Assembly (NCBI GenBank): GCA_963744255.1
Contig: CAVUSZ010000051.1
Span: 1 to 64,000, forward strand
Origin: DATEDA01 sp963744255
Lineage (GTDB): Bacteria; Pseudomonadota; Gammaproteobacteria; Burkholderiales; SG8-39
Direction: 5' to 3'
Length of the DNA stretch: 64,000 nucleotides
Shown: positions 26,558-36,922 of the stretch, in pieces
Position numbering within the stretch: position 1 is the stretch's first letter
How the letters are laid out: each line of letters opens with the position of its first letter
The notes under the pieces: model-generated
What the model was told of the DNA's origin: nothing
The model's database searches: none
The model's input: the letters and a program-made list of their open reading frames with translations, nothing else
Translations under genes and position numbers: made by a program

Positions 26558-28987
26558 ATGTCACCCGGTCGCCTAAGCGCCGCGCTTGCGGCGATGATCG
26601 CGCTTGCGCTCGCCTGGCAAGGCGCGGCCGCGCAAGGCCAGGGCTTGCGGCTCGAGCGCTCGCTCGACCCGCCCCCGAGCGGACGCAGCCCGGATCTGCC
26701 GACCTACCTCATCGCCGATCGCATCGAGGGCCTCGGCGGCGCCGAGGTCGAAGCCATCGGCGACGCCGAGATCCGTCGTGGCGACACGACGCTCATCGCC
26801 GATCGAATCAAATACCAGACGGACGTGGACGAAGTCGAGGCGACCGGCAACGTGCGCCTTCGGGTCGGCGAGGATCTCATGACCGGACCGCGGCTGCGGA
26901 TGCGGATCGGCGACACGAGCGGCATCTTCGAGAGTCCGTCGTATAACCTCGCCCAGCGCACGGTGCGCTCGCGGCTCAGGCGCGGTCTGCCCCCCGCAGC
27001 GCAACTCACTGCGACCGAGGACTCGCGCTTGTGGGTCGACGTCGAGGGCCGCGGCGAGGCCGGAGCGATCCGCTTCGAGGGCGACCAGCGCTACCGCGTC
27101 ACCGACGGCACGTTCACCACCTGCAAGCCGGGTCAGGACGACTGGTTCATCCAGGCGAACGAGCTCGACATCGACATGGACCGCGAGGTCGGCACCGCGC
27201 GCGGCGCGCGCCTCAACTTCCTCGGCGTGCCGACGCCGCGGATCCCGTGGTTCGACTTCTCGCTCAATAACGAGCGGAAGACCGGTTTTCTCCCGCCGAC
27301 GGTCGGAATCCAGGACACCGTGGGGTTCGAGGTGGTGACGCCGTTTTACTGGAACATCGCCCCGAACTACGACGCGACGATCGCGCCGCGCTACATGGCG
27401 AAGCGCGGCCTCCAGTTCCTCAACCAGTTCCGGTTCCTGCAGCCGACCTTCCGCGGCGAGGCGCGCTACGAGATTCTCCCAGAGGACAAGGAGCTCGGGG
27501 AGCGCCGGTATGCGAGCGCGCTCCTGGGCGACTTCAACTTACTGAACGGGGTTTCCGGGTTCGTGAACTACCAGAAGGTCTCCGACGACAACTACTTCCG
27601 CGACCTCTCCGGGCGACTGTCGATCGCGACCCAGACCTATCTGCCGCAGCAGGCGCTTGTCACGTACGGGGCGCCGGCAGGATGGTGGAGCGCGACCGCC
27701 AACTACCAGCGTTTCCAGACGCTGCAGGATCCGCAGAACCCGGTGCCGATCCCGTACTTCCGCGAGCCACAGCTCCTGCTGAACGTGCTGCGGCCGACCC
27801 CGGTCGGGGTCGACCTCGGCTTCCGCGGCGAATTCGTGAACTTCGGGAACGCCGCGCTGGTGCCGACGGGCACCCGTACCACCGGATACCCATCGGTGTC
27901 CTGGCCGCTGGTCAGGTCCTACGGCTTCGTCAGGCCGAAAGCGGGCGTGACGGCGATCGGCTACGACCTCGAGACGCTCGGCAGCTTCACCGACGCGCGG
28001 CCCTCGCTCGCCCTGCCGATCGCCAGCGTCGACTCCGGCCTCATCTTCGAGCGCGACACGCGCTGGTTCGGCGTCGATTTCGTGCAGACGCTGGAGCCCC
28101 GCGTCTATTATCTCTACGTTCCGTTCAAGGATCAGAACAACCTGCCGGTGTTCGACACTACGAACGCCGATCTGAGCTTTTCGCAGCTCTTCCAGGAAAA
28201 CATCTTCGTCGGCGGTGACCGCATCGCGAACGCGAACCAGCTATCGATCGGGGCGACGTCGCGGCTGCTCCGACCCTCCGATGGACAGGAGATGGTGCGC
28301 GCAGTGCTCGGCCAGCGCTATTACTTCACCGAGCAGAAGGTGACGATCCCCGGCCTGCCGGTGCGCACGAGCAACATCTCGCCGCTAGTCGCCGGCCTGG
28401 CGGGCCGCGTGACCCCGAGCATCACCGCCGAGATCGGCGCGGCGTACCAGTTCTACGATCCCGCCGGTTTCGCGAGGTTCACGGCCGGGGCGCGCTACTC
28501 CCCGGCGCCGGCGTCGGTGGTGAGCCTCGCCTACCGCTATGTCAACCAGAACTACACCGCTGGCGCCGGCACGATCAACAGCGTCGATGCCGCAGCGCAG
28601 TGGCCGCTCGGCGGCGGCTTTTACGGCGTTGCGCGCTATAGCTACGACATCGAGGGGCGCCAGACCGTCGAGACGCTCGCCGGCCTCGAATATAATGCCG
28701 GCTGCTGGATCGTCCGCGCGGTCGCGCAGCAGTTCCAGACCGCGACGGCGCAGGAAACGACGGCGTTCTTCGTGCAGCTCGAGTTCAGCGGCATCGCGCG
28801 CATCGGGCCCAACCCGCTCGAGGTCCTACGGCGCAGCATCCCGGGCTATTCGCTCATTAACCAGTCGACGGCCGACAGATCGCTCGACTCCGGGGGCTTC
28901 GGCGGGCCGGCGGTGCCGATGGAAACGGGCGCGCGGGTGACGCCGATCCGGCCCGGCAGGCCAGGCGCCTATGGCACCTATGACTGA
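26558..28987 (+). CDS. lptD: LPS-assembly protein LptD
   Basis: Outer-membrane beta-barrel of 809 residues that inserts lipopolysaccharide into the outer leaflet. A signal peptide (MSPGRLSAALAAMIALALAW, ending near AAAQG) leads into an LptA-like periplasmic domain (DAEIRRGDTTLIADRIKYQ, then NVRLRVGEDLM). The C-terminal barrel shows FLPPTVGIQDTVGFEVVTPF, DLETLGSFTDARPSLALPI and the end region IVRAVAQQFQT. One cysteine occurs in TTCKPG and one in NAGCWIV, which could form the inter-domain disulfide that activates the protein. The ATG at 26558 gives the signal peptide. surA follows, overlapping by a few bases. Confidence 0.93.
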   Translation: MSPGRLSAALAAMIALALAWQGAAAQGQGLRLERSLDPPPSGRSPDLPTYLIADRIEGLGGAEVEAIGDAEIRRGDTTLIADRIKYQTDVDEVEATGNVRLRVGEDLMTGPRLRMRIGDTSGIFESPSYNLAQRTVRSRLRRGLPPAAQLTATEDSRLWVDVEGRGEAGAIRFEGDQRYRVTDGTFTTCKPGQDDWFIQANELDIDMDREVGTARGARLNFLGVPTPRIPWFDFSLNNERKTGFLPPTVGIQDTVGFEVVTPFYWNIAPNYDATIAPRYMAKRGLQFLNQFRFLQPTFRGEARYEILPEDKELGERRYASALLGDFNLLNGVSGFVNYQKVSDDNYFRDLSGRLSIATQTYLPQQALVTYGAPAGWWSATANYQRFQTLQDPQNPVPIPYFREPQLLLNVLRPTPVGVDLGFRGEFVNFGNAALVPTGTRTTGYPSVSWPLVRSYGFVRPKAGVTAIGYDLETLGSFTDARPSLALPIASVDSGLIFERDTRWFGVDFVQTLEPRVYYLYVPFKDQNNLPVFDTTNADLSFSQLFQENIFVGGDRIANANQLSIGATSRLLRPSDGQEMVRAVLGQRYYFTEQKVTIPGLPVRTSNISPLVAGLAGRVTPSITAEIGAAYQFYDPAGFARFTAGARYSPAPASVVSLAYRYVNQNYTAGAGTINSVDAAAQWPLGGGFYGVARYSYDIEGRQTVETLAGLEYNAGCWIVRAVAQQFQTATAQETTAFFVQLEFSGIARIGPNPLEVLRRSIPGYSLINQSTADRSLDSGGFGGPAVPMETGARVTPIRPGRPGAYGTYD

Positions 28988-30386
28988 CATGCGTTGCGCT
29001 GCGTTCTTTATCTTGCTCGCGGTTGCCGGGACGGCAGGCGCGCAATTCCGCGCACCGGGCGCGCCTGCGCAGCCGGGGCCGTCGACGCCCGGCATCCAGC
29101 CGCGCGCACCGGAGAGCCAGCCGCGGCTCGGGCCTACCGTAGTGCCGCGCAGCCAACAGCAGCTCATCGACCGCATCGTCGCGATCGTCAACAGGGACGT
29201 CATCACCCAGCGCGATCTCGCCGAGCGCATCGCGGTGGTCGAGAACCAGCTCAAGCGCCAGGGCACGCCGCTGCCGCCCGCTGACGTGCTCGAGCGCCAG
29301 GTGCTCGAGCGCATGATCAGCGACCGCGTGCAGGTGCAGTTTGCGCGGGAAACCGGCGTGCGCGCCGACGACGTCCAGGTCGACCGGACGGTGCAGGCGA
29401 TCGCCGAGCAGAACCGCCTGTCGCTCGCCGATTTCCGTCGCGTGCTCGCCGAGCAGGGGGTGTCGTTCGAGAGGTTCCGCGACGACATCCGCAACGAGAT
29501 CCTGATCTCCCGGCTGCGCGAGCGCGAGGTCGACAGCAAGATCCAGATCGCCGAGAGCGAGGTCGACAACTTCCTCGAGGAAGCGCAGTCCACCGCCTCG
29601 GGTCCCGCGCAGTACAACCTCTCGCACATCCTCGTGCGGGTGCCCGAGAACGCGAGTCCGGAGCAGGTCGAGGCGCGCCGCCGGCGCGCGCTCGACGCGC
29701 TCGCGAAGGCGCGCGGCGGCGGGGACTTCAGCGAGCTCGCGGTGAGCTTTTCCGATGCGCCTGACGCCCTGCAGGGCGGCGGCATGGGATGGAGAGAGCA
29801 GGATCGCCTCCCGGAGATCTTCAGCGAGGCGCTCGCGAAGATGAAGCCGGGAGAGGTGAGCGACATCCTGCGCAGCCCGGCCGGGTTTCACCTGCTCAAG
29901 CTCAACGATCGGCGCGGTGCCGGCGGCGGTGCCTTCGTGGTCGAGCAGACGCACGTGCGGCATATCCTCGCGCGGGTGGGCGAGCTCGTCTCGGAGGGCG
30001 AGGCGCGCCGCAAGATCGGGCTGCTCCGGACGCGGATCGTCCAGGGGGAGAACTTCGCCGAGGTGGCGCGGCTCAACTCCGACGATACCGCCTCGGCGAC
30101 ACGCGGCGGCGATCTGGGCTGGATCGTGCCGGGCGATCTCGTTCCGGAGTTCGACCGCGCGGTGCGCAGCCTCAAGCCCGGTGAGATCTCGGAGCCCGTG
30201 CGCACGGCCTTCGGCTTCCACCTGATCGAGGTCCTCCAGCGGCGCACCTCCGACCTGTCGGCGGACCGGAAACGGCTCGAGGCGCGCAAGGTGCTGCGCG
30301 AGCGCAGGAGCGACGAGTCGTACGAGGAGTGGCTCCGTCAGCTCCGCGACCGTGCGTACGTCGAGTACCGCCTCGAAGAGCGGTAA
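28980..30386 (+). CDS. surA: Periplasmic peptidyl-prolyl isomerase SurA
   Basis: Periplasmic chaperone/PPIase of 468 residues for outer-membrane proteins, including LptD. After a signal peptide (MTDMRCAAFFILLAVAGTAG) and a Pro/Gln-rich linker comes the SurA N-domain (RIVAIVNRDVITQRDLAERI). Two parvulin domains follow: the first starts near YNLSHILVRVPE (GGGMGWREQDRLPEIF), the second near THVRHILARVGE (GGDLGWIVPGDLVPEF). Starts at 28971, 28980 and 28989 are possible; 28980 overlaps the lptD stop. pdxA, which sits between surA and rsmA in many gammaproteobacteria, is absent here. Confidence 0.93.
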   Translation: MTDMRCAAFFILLAVAGTAGAQFRAPGAPAQPGPSTPGIQPRAPESQPRLGPTVVPRSQQQLIDRIVAIVNRDVITQRDLAERIAVVENQLKRQGTPLPPADVLERQVLERMISDRVQVQFARETGVRADDVQVDRTVQAIAEQNRLSLADFRRVLAEQGVSFERFRDDIRNEILISRLREREVDSKIQIAESEVDNFLEEAQSTASGPAQYNLSHILVRVPENASPEQVEARRRRALDALAKARGGGDFSELAVSFSDAPDALQGGGMGWREQDRLPEIFSEALAKMKPGEVSDILRSPAGFHLLKLNDRRGAGGGAFVVEQTHVRHILARVGELVSEGEARRKIGLLRTRIVQGENFAEVARLNSDDTASATRGGDLGWIVPGDLVPEFDRAVRSLKPGEISEPVRTAFGFHLIEVLQRRTSDLSADRKRLEARKVLRERRSDESYEEWLRQLRDRAYVEYRLEER

Positions 30387-30398
30387 GGGATATCGGGG

Positions 30399-31160
30399 TT
30401 GAACCACCGGCCGCGCAAGCGCTTCGGCCAGCACTTCCTCCACGACCGCGGCGCGATCGCGAAGATCCTTGCCGCGATCGACCCAGGGCCCGGCGACTTC
30501 CTCGCCGAGATCGGCCCCGGCCTCGGCGCGCTGACGCGACCGCTCCTCGAGCGGGCCGGGCGGCTCGACGCGATCGAGATCGATCGCGATCTCGCCGCGC
30601 GGCTGGAGGAGGCGCATCCCGCGCTAACGGTCCATCGCGGCGACGTGCTGGAGTTCGATCTCGGACGCCTGCCGGACGGCCTGCGCATCGTCGGCAACCT
30701 GCCGTACAGCGTGTCGACGCCGTTCCTGTTCCGGCTCGCGGCGTTCGCCGCGCGGCTGCGCGACGCCCATTTCATGCTGCAGAAGGAGGTGGTCGACCGG
30801 ATGGTCGCGAGGCCGTCGACCGCCGAGTACGGGCGGCTGTCCGTGATGCTCCAGCATCGCTTCGCGATGACGAAGCTCTTCGACGTGAAGCCGGGGGCGT
30901 TCCGTCCGCCGCCCAGGGTGGACTCCGCGTTCGTGCGGATGGCACCGCTGCCGGCGGGCACGCTCGCCGCGCTCGACGACGCGCAGTTCGCGCGCGTGGT
31001 GACCGCGGCGTTCACCAAGCGCCGGAAGCAGCTTCGGAACGCGCTCGCCGACGTGATCGCCGAGGCCGACCTGCGGGCGCTCGGGATCGATCCGCAGCTC
31101 AGGCCGGAGAATCTCTCGGTTGCCGACTACGTTGCGATCGCGAACACGGTCCGGCGATGA
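30399..31160 (+). CDS. rsmA: 16S rRNA dimethyladenosine transferase (KsgA)
   Basis: SAM-dependent enzyme that dimethylates two adjacent adenines near the 3' end of 16S rRNA. It has 253 residues. RPRKRFGQHFLHDRGAI starts the protein; the SAM site is EIGPGLGALTRPLL, the catalytic motif NLPYSVSTP, and FRPPPRVDSAFVRM follows. The start is TTG at 30399, with AAGGGA upstream. It lies 12 bp after surA, directly in the lptD-surA operon. Confidence 0.95.
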   Translation: MNHRPRKRFGQHFLHDRGAIAKILAAIDPGPGDFLAEIGPGLGALTRPLLERAGRLDAIEIDRDLAARLEEAHPALTVHRGDVLEFDLGRLPDGLRIVGNLPYSVSTPFLFRLAAFAARLRDAHFMLQKEVVDRMVARPSTAEYGRLSVMLQHRFAMTKLFDVKPGAFRPPPRVDSAFVRMAPLPAGTLAALDDAQFARVVTAAFTKRRKQLRNALADVIAEADLRALGIDPQLRPENLSVADYVAIANTVRR

Positions 31161-31193
31161 CCGGGCGCGATGGCGCGGGCCTTGCGAGGCGTT

Positions 31194-31577
31194 TCAGTCC
31201 CGCTGGATCAGCTCGATCTTGTAGCCGTCCGGGTCCTCGACGAATGCGATCACCGTCGTCCCACCCTTGACCGGGCCGGCCTCGCGCGTCACCTTGCCCC
31301 CGCGCTTCTTCACCTCCTCGCACGCCCTGGCCGCGTCCGGCACGGCAAGCGCAACGTGGCCGTAGGCGGTGCCGAGGTCGTACTGCCCGACGCCGTAGTT
31401 GTAGGTCAGCTCGAGCACCGCGGTTTTCTCCTCGTCGTCGTAGCCGACGAACGCGAGCGAGTACTTCTGGTCGGGGCGATCGGTGGTCCGCAAGAGCTTC
31501 ATGCCGAGTACTCCGGTGTAGAACCTGACCGAGCGGTCGAGGTCTCCCACTCGAAGCATGGTGTGCAGGATTCGCAT
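31194..31577 (-). CDS. gloA: Lactoylglutathione lyase (glyoxalase I)
   Basis: Detoxifies methylglyoxal as the glutathione hemithioacetal, giving S-lactoylglutathione. It has 127 residues. Metal ligands: H5 in MRILHTMLRVGDLD, E in AVLELTYNYG, H in AYGHVALAV and E in YKIELIQRD. The family segment FYTGVLGMKLLRTTD is clear. It is convergent with rsmA, with 33 bp between the stops. Confidence 0.95.
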   Translation of the reverse strand: MRILHTMLRVGDLDRSVRFYTGVLGMKLLRTTDRPDQKYSLAFVGYDDEEKTAVLELTYNYGVGQYDLGTAYGHVALAVPDAARACEEVKKRGGKVTREAGPVKGGTTVIAFVEDPDGYKIELIQRD

Positions 31578-31596
31578 GTCGGTCCGTTCCGTTCGC

Positions 31597-32385
31597 CTAG
31601 AGATCGGGGATCAGGTGCCCGCGCTCGCGCAGCGCGCGCCGCGCCCACTTGTGATCGGGAAACACCGATTCGACGACGCGCCAGAACGCCGCCGAGTGGT
31701 TCATGTGCCGCAGATGCGCGAGCTCGTGTGCGACGACGTAGTCCACGAGCGGCATCTCGAAGTGCACCAGCTTCCAGTGCAGCAGGACCCGCGCGCGGCC
31801 GTCGAGGGTCATGGTACAGCTCCCCCATTGCGAGGCAGCGCTCGACAGCGCGACCGCTGGCGCCGGCACGCGCAGCTGCGCGCTGACCGTCGCGACCCGC
31901 TCGCGGTAGAGCGCAAGCGCCGAATGCCTGAGCCAGTCGAGCACGATCTCCCGCAGCCGCGCTGCGGTCTCGAAGGCGGCCGCCGGCACGTCGAGGCGCT
32001 CGCCAGCTAGGCGAACGCCGGCCCAGACCGTGCGCGCAAGCGCGCGCTCGCGGCCGAGGTACGGGAGCCGCGCGCCCTCCCGCCACAGGAACGGCGCGCG
32101 TGTGTCGCGTCGCACTTCGGCGATGCGATTCGCCACCCAGCGCTCCTTTTCGCGGATGAACGCTTCGATCTCGTCGATTGTCGCCCAGCGAGGCGCCGCG
32201 GCGGTGAGACCGCGCTCATCGACGACGATCCCGATGGTGCGGCGGCGCGTGCGCCGGAGCCAGTACGGCATCACGCGCCCGGCGAGCTGAACGTGCCGCA
32301 GCCGCCCGGGCGGCGCTTGCGTCGGACCCTTCAGGTCGCTGCGCCCGGATTCCGCGGGGAAAGGCAGTTCGAGCTGCGCGGACAC
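31597..32385 (-). CDS. YgjP-type metal-dependent hydrolase (M48-like)
   Basis: Protein of 262 residues with a zincin motif HELAHLRHMNH near residue 220, followed by AFWRVVESVFPDHKWAR. The upstream RVLLHWKLVHFEMPLVDYVV and SSAASQWGSC are typical of the YgjP/DUF45 family of putative zinc metallopeptidases. No signal peptide is seen, so it acts in the cytoplasm. The start is directly adjacent to the stop of plsC, and gloA follows downstream. The biological substrate is unknown. Confidence 0.85.
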   Translation of the reverse strand: MSAQLELPFPAESGRSDLKGPTQAPPGRLRHVQLAGRVMPYWLRRTRRRTIGIVVDERGLTAAAPRWATIDEIEAFIREKERWVANRIAEVRRDTRAPFLWREGARLPYLGRERALARTVWAGVRLAGERLDVPAAAFETAARLREIVLDWLRHSALALYRERVATVSAQLRVPAPAVALSSAASQWGSCTMTLDGRARVLLHWKLVHFEMPLVDYVVAHELAHLRHMNHSAAFWRVVESVFPDHKWARRALRERGHLIPDL

Positions 32386-33135
32386 TCAAGCCTCCTGAAG
32401 CGCGGCTGGAGACTTGGCGACCAGTTCGGGGGGCGTCAGCCGCTCCATCTCGGCCTCGATCCACTCCTCGACGCGACGCATCAGCTGCTCGGCGGTGAGA
32501 CCGGCGCTATCGATCGGCGGCCCGATTACCACCGTGACCTTGCCGGGATACTTGAGGAACGAGTTCCGCGGCCATACGAGCCCGGCGTTGTGCGCGACGG
32601 GGAGGACACGGGCGCCGGTGTTCACCGCGATCACCGCGCCGCCCAGCTTGTACACGCCGCGCCGGCCGACCCCGACGCGCGTGCCCTCCGGATACACCAT
32701 GATCGAGAAGCCCTGCCGGAGGCGCTCGGCGCCGAGCTCGATCAGGCGCTGCATCGCCCGTTTGCGGTCGGCGCGGTCGATCGCGATCGGGCTCATCAGC
32801 GCGAGCCCCCAGCCGAGGAAGGGGATCCACAGAAGCTCGCGCTTTGTCACGTAGACGTGCGGCGGAAAGATCGACGTGTAGGCGATCGTCTCCCATGCCG
32901 ACTGGTGCTTGGAGAGGATGGCGCACGGCTCGCGCGGGATGTGGCCGCGGCCGATGACCTCGTAGTCGATCCCGAGCAGGTGGCGCGCGAGCCAGGTCGC
33001 GAGCTGCGGCCACGCGGCGACCACCCGCCACCGTGTGAGTCGTGGCAACGGCGCCGCGAGCGCGCACGCCACCCAGTGAAACGGCGTGTAAGCGATGAGA
33101 ATCGCGAGATACAGCGCCGAGCGGAACGCGACCAT
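32386..33135 (-). CDS. plsC: 1-acyl-sn-glycerol-3-phosphate acyltransferase
   Basis: Membrane acyltransferase of 249 residues that makes phosphatidic acid from lysophosphatidic acid. An N-terminal hydrophobic segment (LYLAILIAYTPFHWVACAL) anchors it. Motif I is SKHQSAWET (HxxxxE form instead of the common HxxxxD), and motif III is VYPEGTR. It lies 16 bp after gmhB and precedes the YgjP gene. Confidence 0.92.
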   Translation of the reverse strand: MVAFRSALYLAILIAYTPFHWVACALAAPLPRLTRWRVVAAWPQLATWLARHLLGIDYEVIGRGHIPREPCAILSKHQSAWETIAYTSIFPPHVYVTKRELLWIPFLGWGLALMSPIAIDRADRKRAMQRLIELGAERLRQGFSIMVYPEGTRVGVGRRGVYKLGGAVIAVNTGARVLPVAHNAGLVWPRNSFLKYPGKVTVVIGPPIDSAGLTAEQLMRRVEEWIEAEMERLTPPELVAKSPAALQEA

Positions 33136-33151
33136 CGAAGCGTGCGCCCGA

Positions 33152-33685
33152 CTACTCGATCAGCGCCGCGGCGACCGCGGCGAGATCCGGGTAGACCCGC
33201 GTGCCCTCGGGCAGCCCGCCCCCTTCGAGCGTCTTCGCGCCCTTGCCGGTGAGCACCAGGATCGGCTGCGCCTTCACCGCCGCCGCAGCCTGCAGGTCGC
33301 GCAGGGAGTCGCCGACGGCGGGCACGTACTCGAGCGGCGTCGAGAGGCGCTCGCCGATCTCGACGAACATCCCCGGATTCGGCTTGCGGTAAGGCGAATC
33401 GGACTCGGCGGTATCGGGGCAATAGAAGATCGCCTCGATCCGCCCGCCCGCCTGGCTCACCATCTTGTGCATCTTGCTGTTGACCGCGTTCAGCGTCGCC
33501 ATGTCGAACAGCCCGCGGCCAACGCCGGACTGATTGGTCGCGACCACGACGCGGAATCCCTCCTGGGTGAGGCGCGCAATCGCTTCCAGGCTGCCGGGGA
33601 TCGGTTTCCACTCCTCCGGGCCCTTGATGAACGCGGCGCTGTCCTGATTGATGACGCCGTCGCGATCGAGGATGATGAGCTTCAC
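33152..33685 (-). CDS. gmhB: D-glycero-beta-D-manno-heptose 1,7-bisphosphate 7-phosphatase (GmhB)
   Basis: HAD phosphatase of 177 residues in ADP-heptose synthesis for LPS inner core. Motifs: LIILDRDGVINQDS, VVVATNQSGVGRG, RKPNPGMFVE and AVGDSLRDLQAA. The zinc loop of many GmhB proteins (CxH...CxC) is not present: only one Cys remains in FYCPDTAESDSPYRKP, so this would be a zinc-free variant or a related histidinol-phosphatase-like enzyme. It lies 30 bp downstream of glyS. Confidence 0.88.
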   Translation of the reverse strand: MKLIILDRDGVINQDSAAFIKGPEEWKPIPGSLEAIARLTQEGFRVVVATNQSGVGRGLFDMATLNAVNSKMHKMVSQAGGRIEAIFYCPDTAESDSPYRKPNPGMFVEIGERLSTPLEYVPAVGDSLRDLQAAAAVKAQPILVLTGKGAKTLEGGGLPEGTRVYPDLAAVAAALIE

Positions 33686-33715
33686 GCCGGGAGTTTAGCG
33701 CAGCTTTGCGGCGCG

Positions 33716-35784
33716 CTATGCCGCGAGCTTCGAGATGTCGGCGACCCGGTTCATCTCCCGGCGCAGGTCCTCGAGCAGCGCGAGGCGATTGCGGCGCAAC
33801 GCCGGATCCTCGACCATGACCATGACCGAATCGAAGAACGCGTCCACCGGAGACTTGAGGACCGCAAACGTCTTCAGGTAGCCCGTGAAGTCGCCCTGCT
33901 CGAAGCGCAGCGTGGCGTTGCGCGACGTGGTCTGGAGCGCGTCGAAGAGCGCGCGCTCCTGGGGTTCCCCGAACAGCTTCGCGTCGGTGTTCTGGAAGGA
34001 CTCGCCCTTGGCGGCGGCCTGGCGCAGGATGTTCGCCACCCGCTTGTTCGCGGCCGCGAGACTCTCCGCTTCCGGCAGGGAGGCGAACGCGCGCACCGCG
34101 GCGAGTTGCCGAGGCACCAGATCCAGCCGTGCCGGACGCAGCGAGAGCACCGACTCGACCTCGTTCGCCGTGTAGCCCGCGTCGCGCAGATAGCTGCGCA
34201 GGCGCTCGAGGACGAACGTGTGCAGGTCGCCGGTGGAGTCCTGCACCGGCAAGCCGGCGTACCCGGCGTGCGCCTCGCTCAGGCACTCCGCGAGATCGAG
34301 CGCGAGCGACTGCTCGACGAGGAGGCGGACGACGCCGAGCGCGGCGCGGCGCAGCCCGAACGGATCCTTGTCGCCGGTGGGCTGGAGCCCGATTCCCCAG
34401 ATCCCCGCGAGCGTGTCCAGCCGATCCGCGAGGGCGACGCACGTCCCGATGCGAGTCTCCGGCAGCGCGTCGCCGGCGAAGCGCGGGCGGTAGTGCGCCT
34501 CGATCGCGCCGGCGACTGCCTCCGGCTCGCCGTCGTGGCGCGCGTAGTAGGTGCCCATGACTCCCTGCAGCTCGGGAAATTCGCCGACCATCCCCGTGAG
34601 CAGATCCGCCTTGCAGAGATGGGCGGCGCGTCGCGTCGCGGCTTCGTCCTCGCCGAGCCTTGCGGCGATGACGTCCGCAAGGCGCTGGATCCGATCGACC
34701 CGTAGCAGTTGACTGCCGAGCTTGTTGTGAAACACCACGGTCGCCAGTCCAGGCACGCGCGACGCCAGCGTCACGCGCCGGTCCTGGTCGTAGAAGAACT
34801 TTGCATCCGCGAGCCGCGCCCGCAGCACCCGCTCGTTCCCGTGCACGATGTTGTGCGGATGCGGGATCGCCATGTTGGACACGATGAGGAACCGGTTGAG
34901 CAGCTTTCCGCGCCCGTCGACGAGCGGGAAGTACTTCTGGTTCTGCTTCATCGTGAGCATCAGGCATTCCTGCGGCACCTCCAGGAAAGCCTTGTCGAAG
35001 TGGGCCTCGTACACCGCGGGAAGCTCGACGAGCGCAGTCACCTCGTCGTAAAGCGCATCCTCGGCGGCGATCGACGCGCCGCCTGCGGCGGCGGCGAGCT
35101 GTTCCCGTATCCGGCGCCCGCGGAGCTCGAAGTTGGCGATGACCTCGCCGTCGCGTTCGAGGAGCGCTTCATAGTCGTCGGCGCGGGCGATCTCGATCGC
35201 GCCCTTGCCAAGAAAGCGGTGGCCGCGGGTGGTGCGGCCGCTCGATTGGCCGAGCACGGTGCCGGGCACCTCGTGATCGCCGTGCAGCATCACGAGGCCG
35301 CGCACCGGGCGCACGAACTCCTCGTTGCGGTCGCCCCAGCGCATGAGCTTCGGGATCGGCAGCTTCTTGAGCGCGGCCTCGACGAGCCCCGCCAGCGTCG
35401 CATCCAGCGAGGCGCCGGTTGCGACCGAACGGAACGCGAAGACCTCCTGCTTGCCGTCGTGGATTCGCTCGAGCTGGTCCACCGCCACGCCCTGCTTCTT
35501 CGCGAAGCCGAGCAGCGCCTGTGAGGGCGTACCGTCCGCGCCGAGGCCCGCTTTCACCGACGGCCCTTTCGCCACGACGCCGCGGTCGGGCGCCGGCGAC
35601 GCGATGTCGCCCACCAGGACGCCGAGACGCCGCGGCGTCGCGTAGACGGCGAACCCGCCTTCGGCCGACGCGAAGCCCGCGCCGCGAAGGCCAGCGACGA
35701 ACGCGTCGGCGAAGGCGTAGGCGAGCGCGCGCAGCGTCTTCGGCGGCAGCTCCTCGGTGAGGAGCTCGACGAGGAGGGAGGCCT

Positions 35785-35788
<4 letters not shown>
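33716..35788 (-). CDS. glyS: Glycyl-tRNA synthetase beta subunit
   Basis: Beta subunit (690 residues) of the alpha2beta2 glycyl-tRNA synthetase. It begins MKASLLVELLTEELPPKTLR and contains GRTTRGHRFL, LEVPQECLMLTMKQNQKYF, FLIVSNMAIPHP, ADAKFFYDQD and the HD-like KADLLTGMVGEFPELQGVMG. The start is GTG at 35788, overlapping the glyQ stop as GTGA. A longer open frame continuing upstream is only an overlap with glyQ in another frame. Confidence 0.96.
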
Positions 35789-36663
<875 letters not shown>

Positions 36664-36746
36664 GTGGATCGAGCGGGCGCGGTCGGCGAAGGCCGCGATT
36701 CTACCGGCTTCGCCCGGGACGAACGGCGGGCCGCTCGCACCCCCGG

Positions 36747-36920
36747 TCAGTCGGTCGTCATCTCCACCATCCTGAAGTCGGCCTTCGGCGCACGACAATC
36801 GGGGCACAGCCACCCGTCAGGGATGTCCGCCGACTGCGTGCCCGGCGCGATCCCAGCCTCGGGGAGACCGAGTGCCTCGTCGTAGACGAGGCCGCACCAT
36901 AGGCAGCGCCAGCGTCGCAC
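36747..36920 (-). CDS. Rubredoxin
   Basis: Iron-sulfur electron carrier of 57 residues. Two CxxC pairs bind one iron: RCLWCGLVYDEA near residue 5 and WLCPDCRAPKADF near residue 41. GIAPGT and DIPDGW between them are typical. The start is GTG at 36920, two bases after the stop of the LysE gene, so the two are probably co-transcribed. Its redox partner is not encoded nearby. Confidence 0.9.
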   Translation of the reverse strand: MRRWRCLWCGLVYDEALGLPEAGIAPGTQSADIPDGWLCPDCRAPKADFRMVEMTTD

Positions 36921-36922
36921 GG

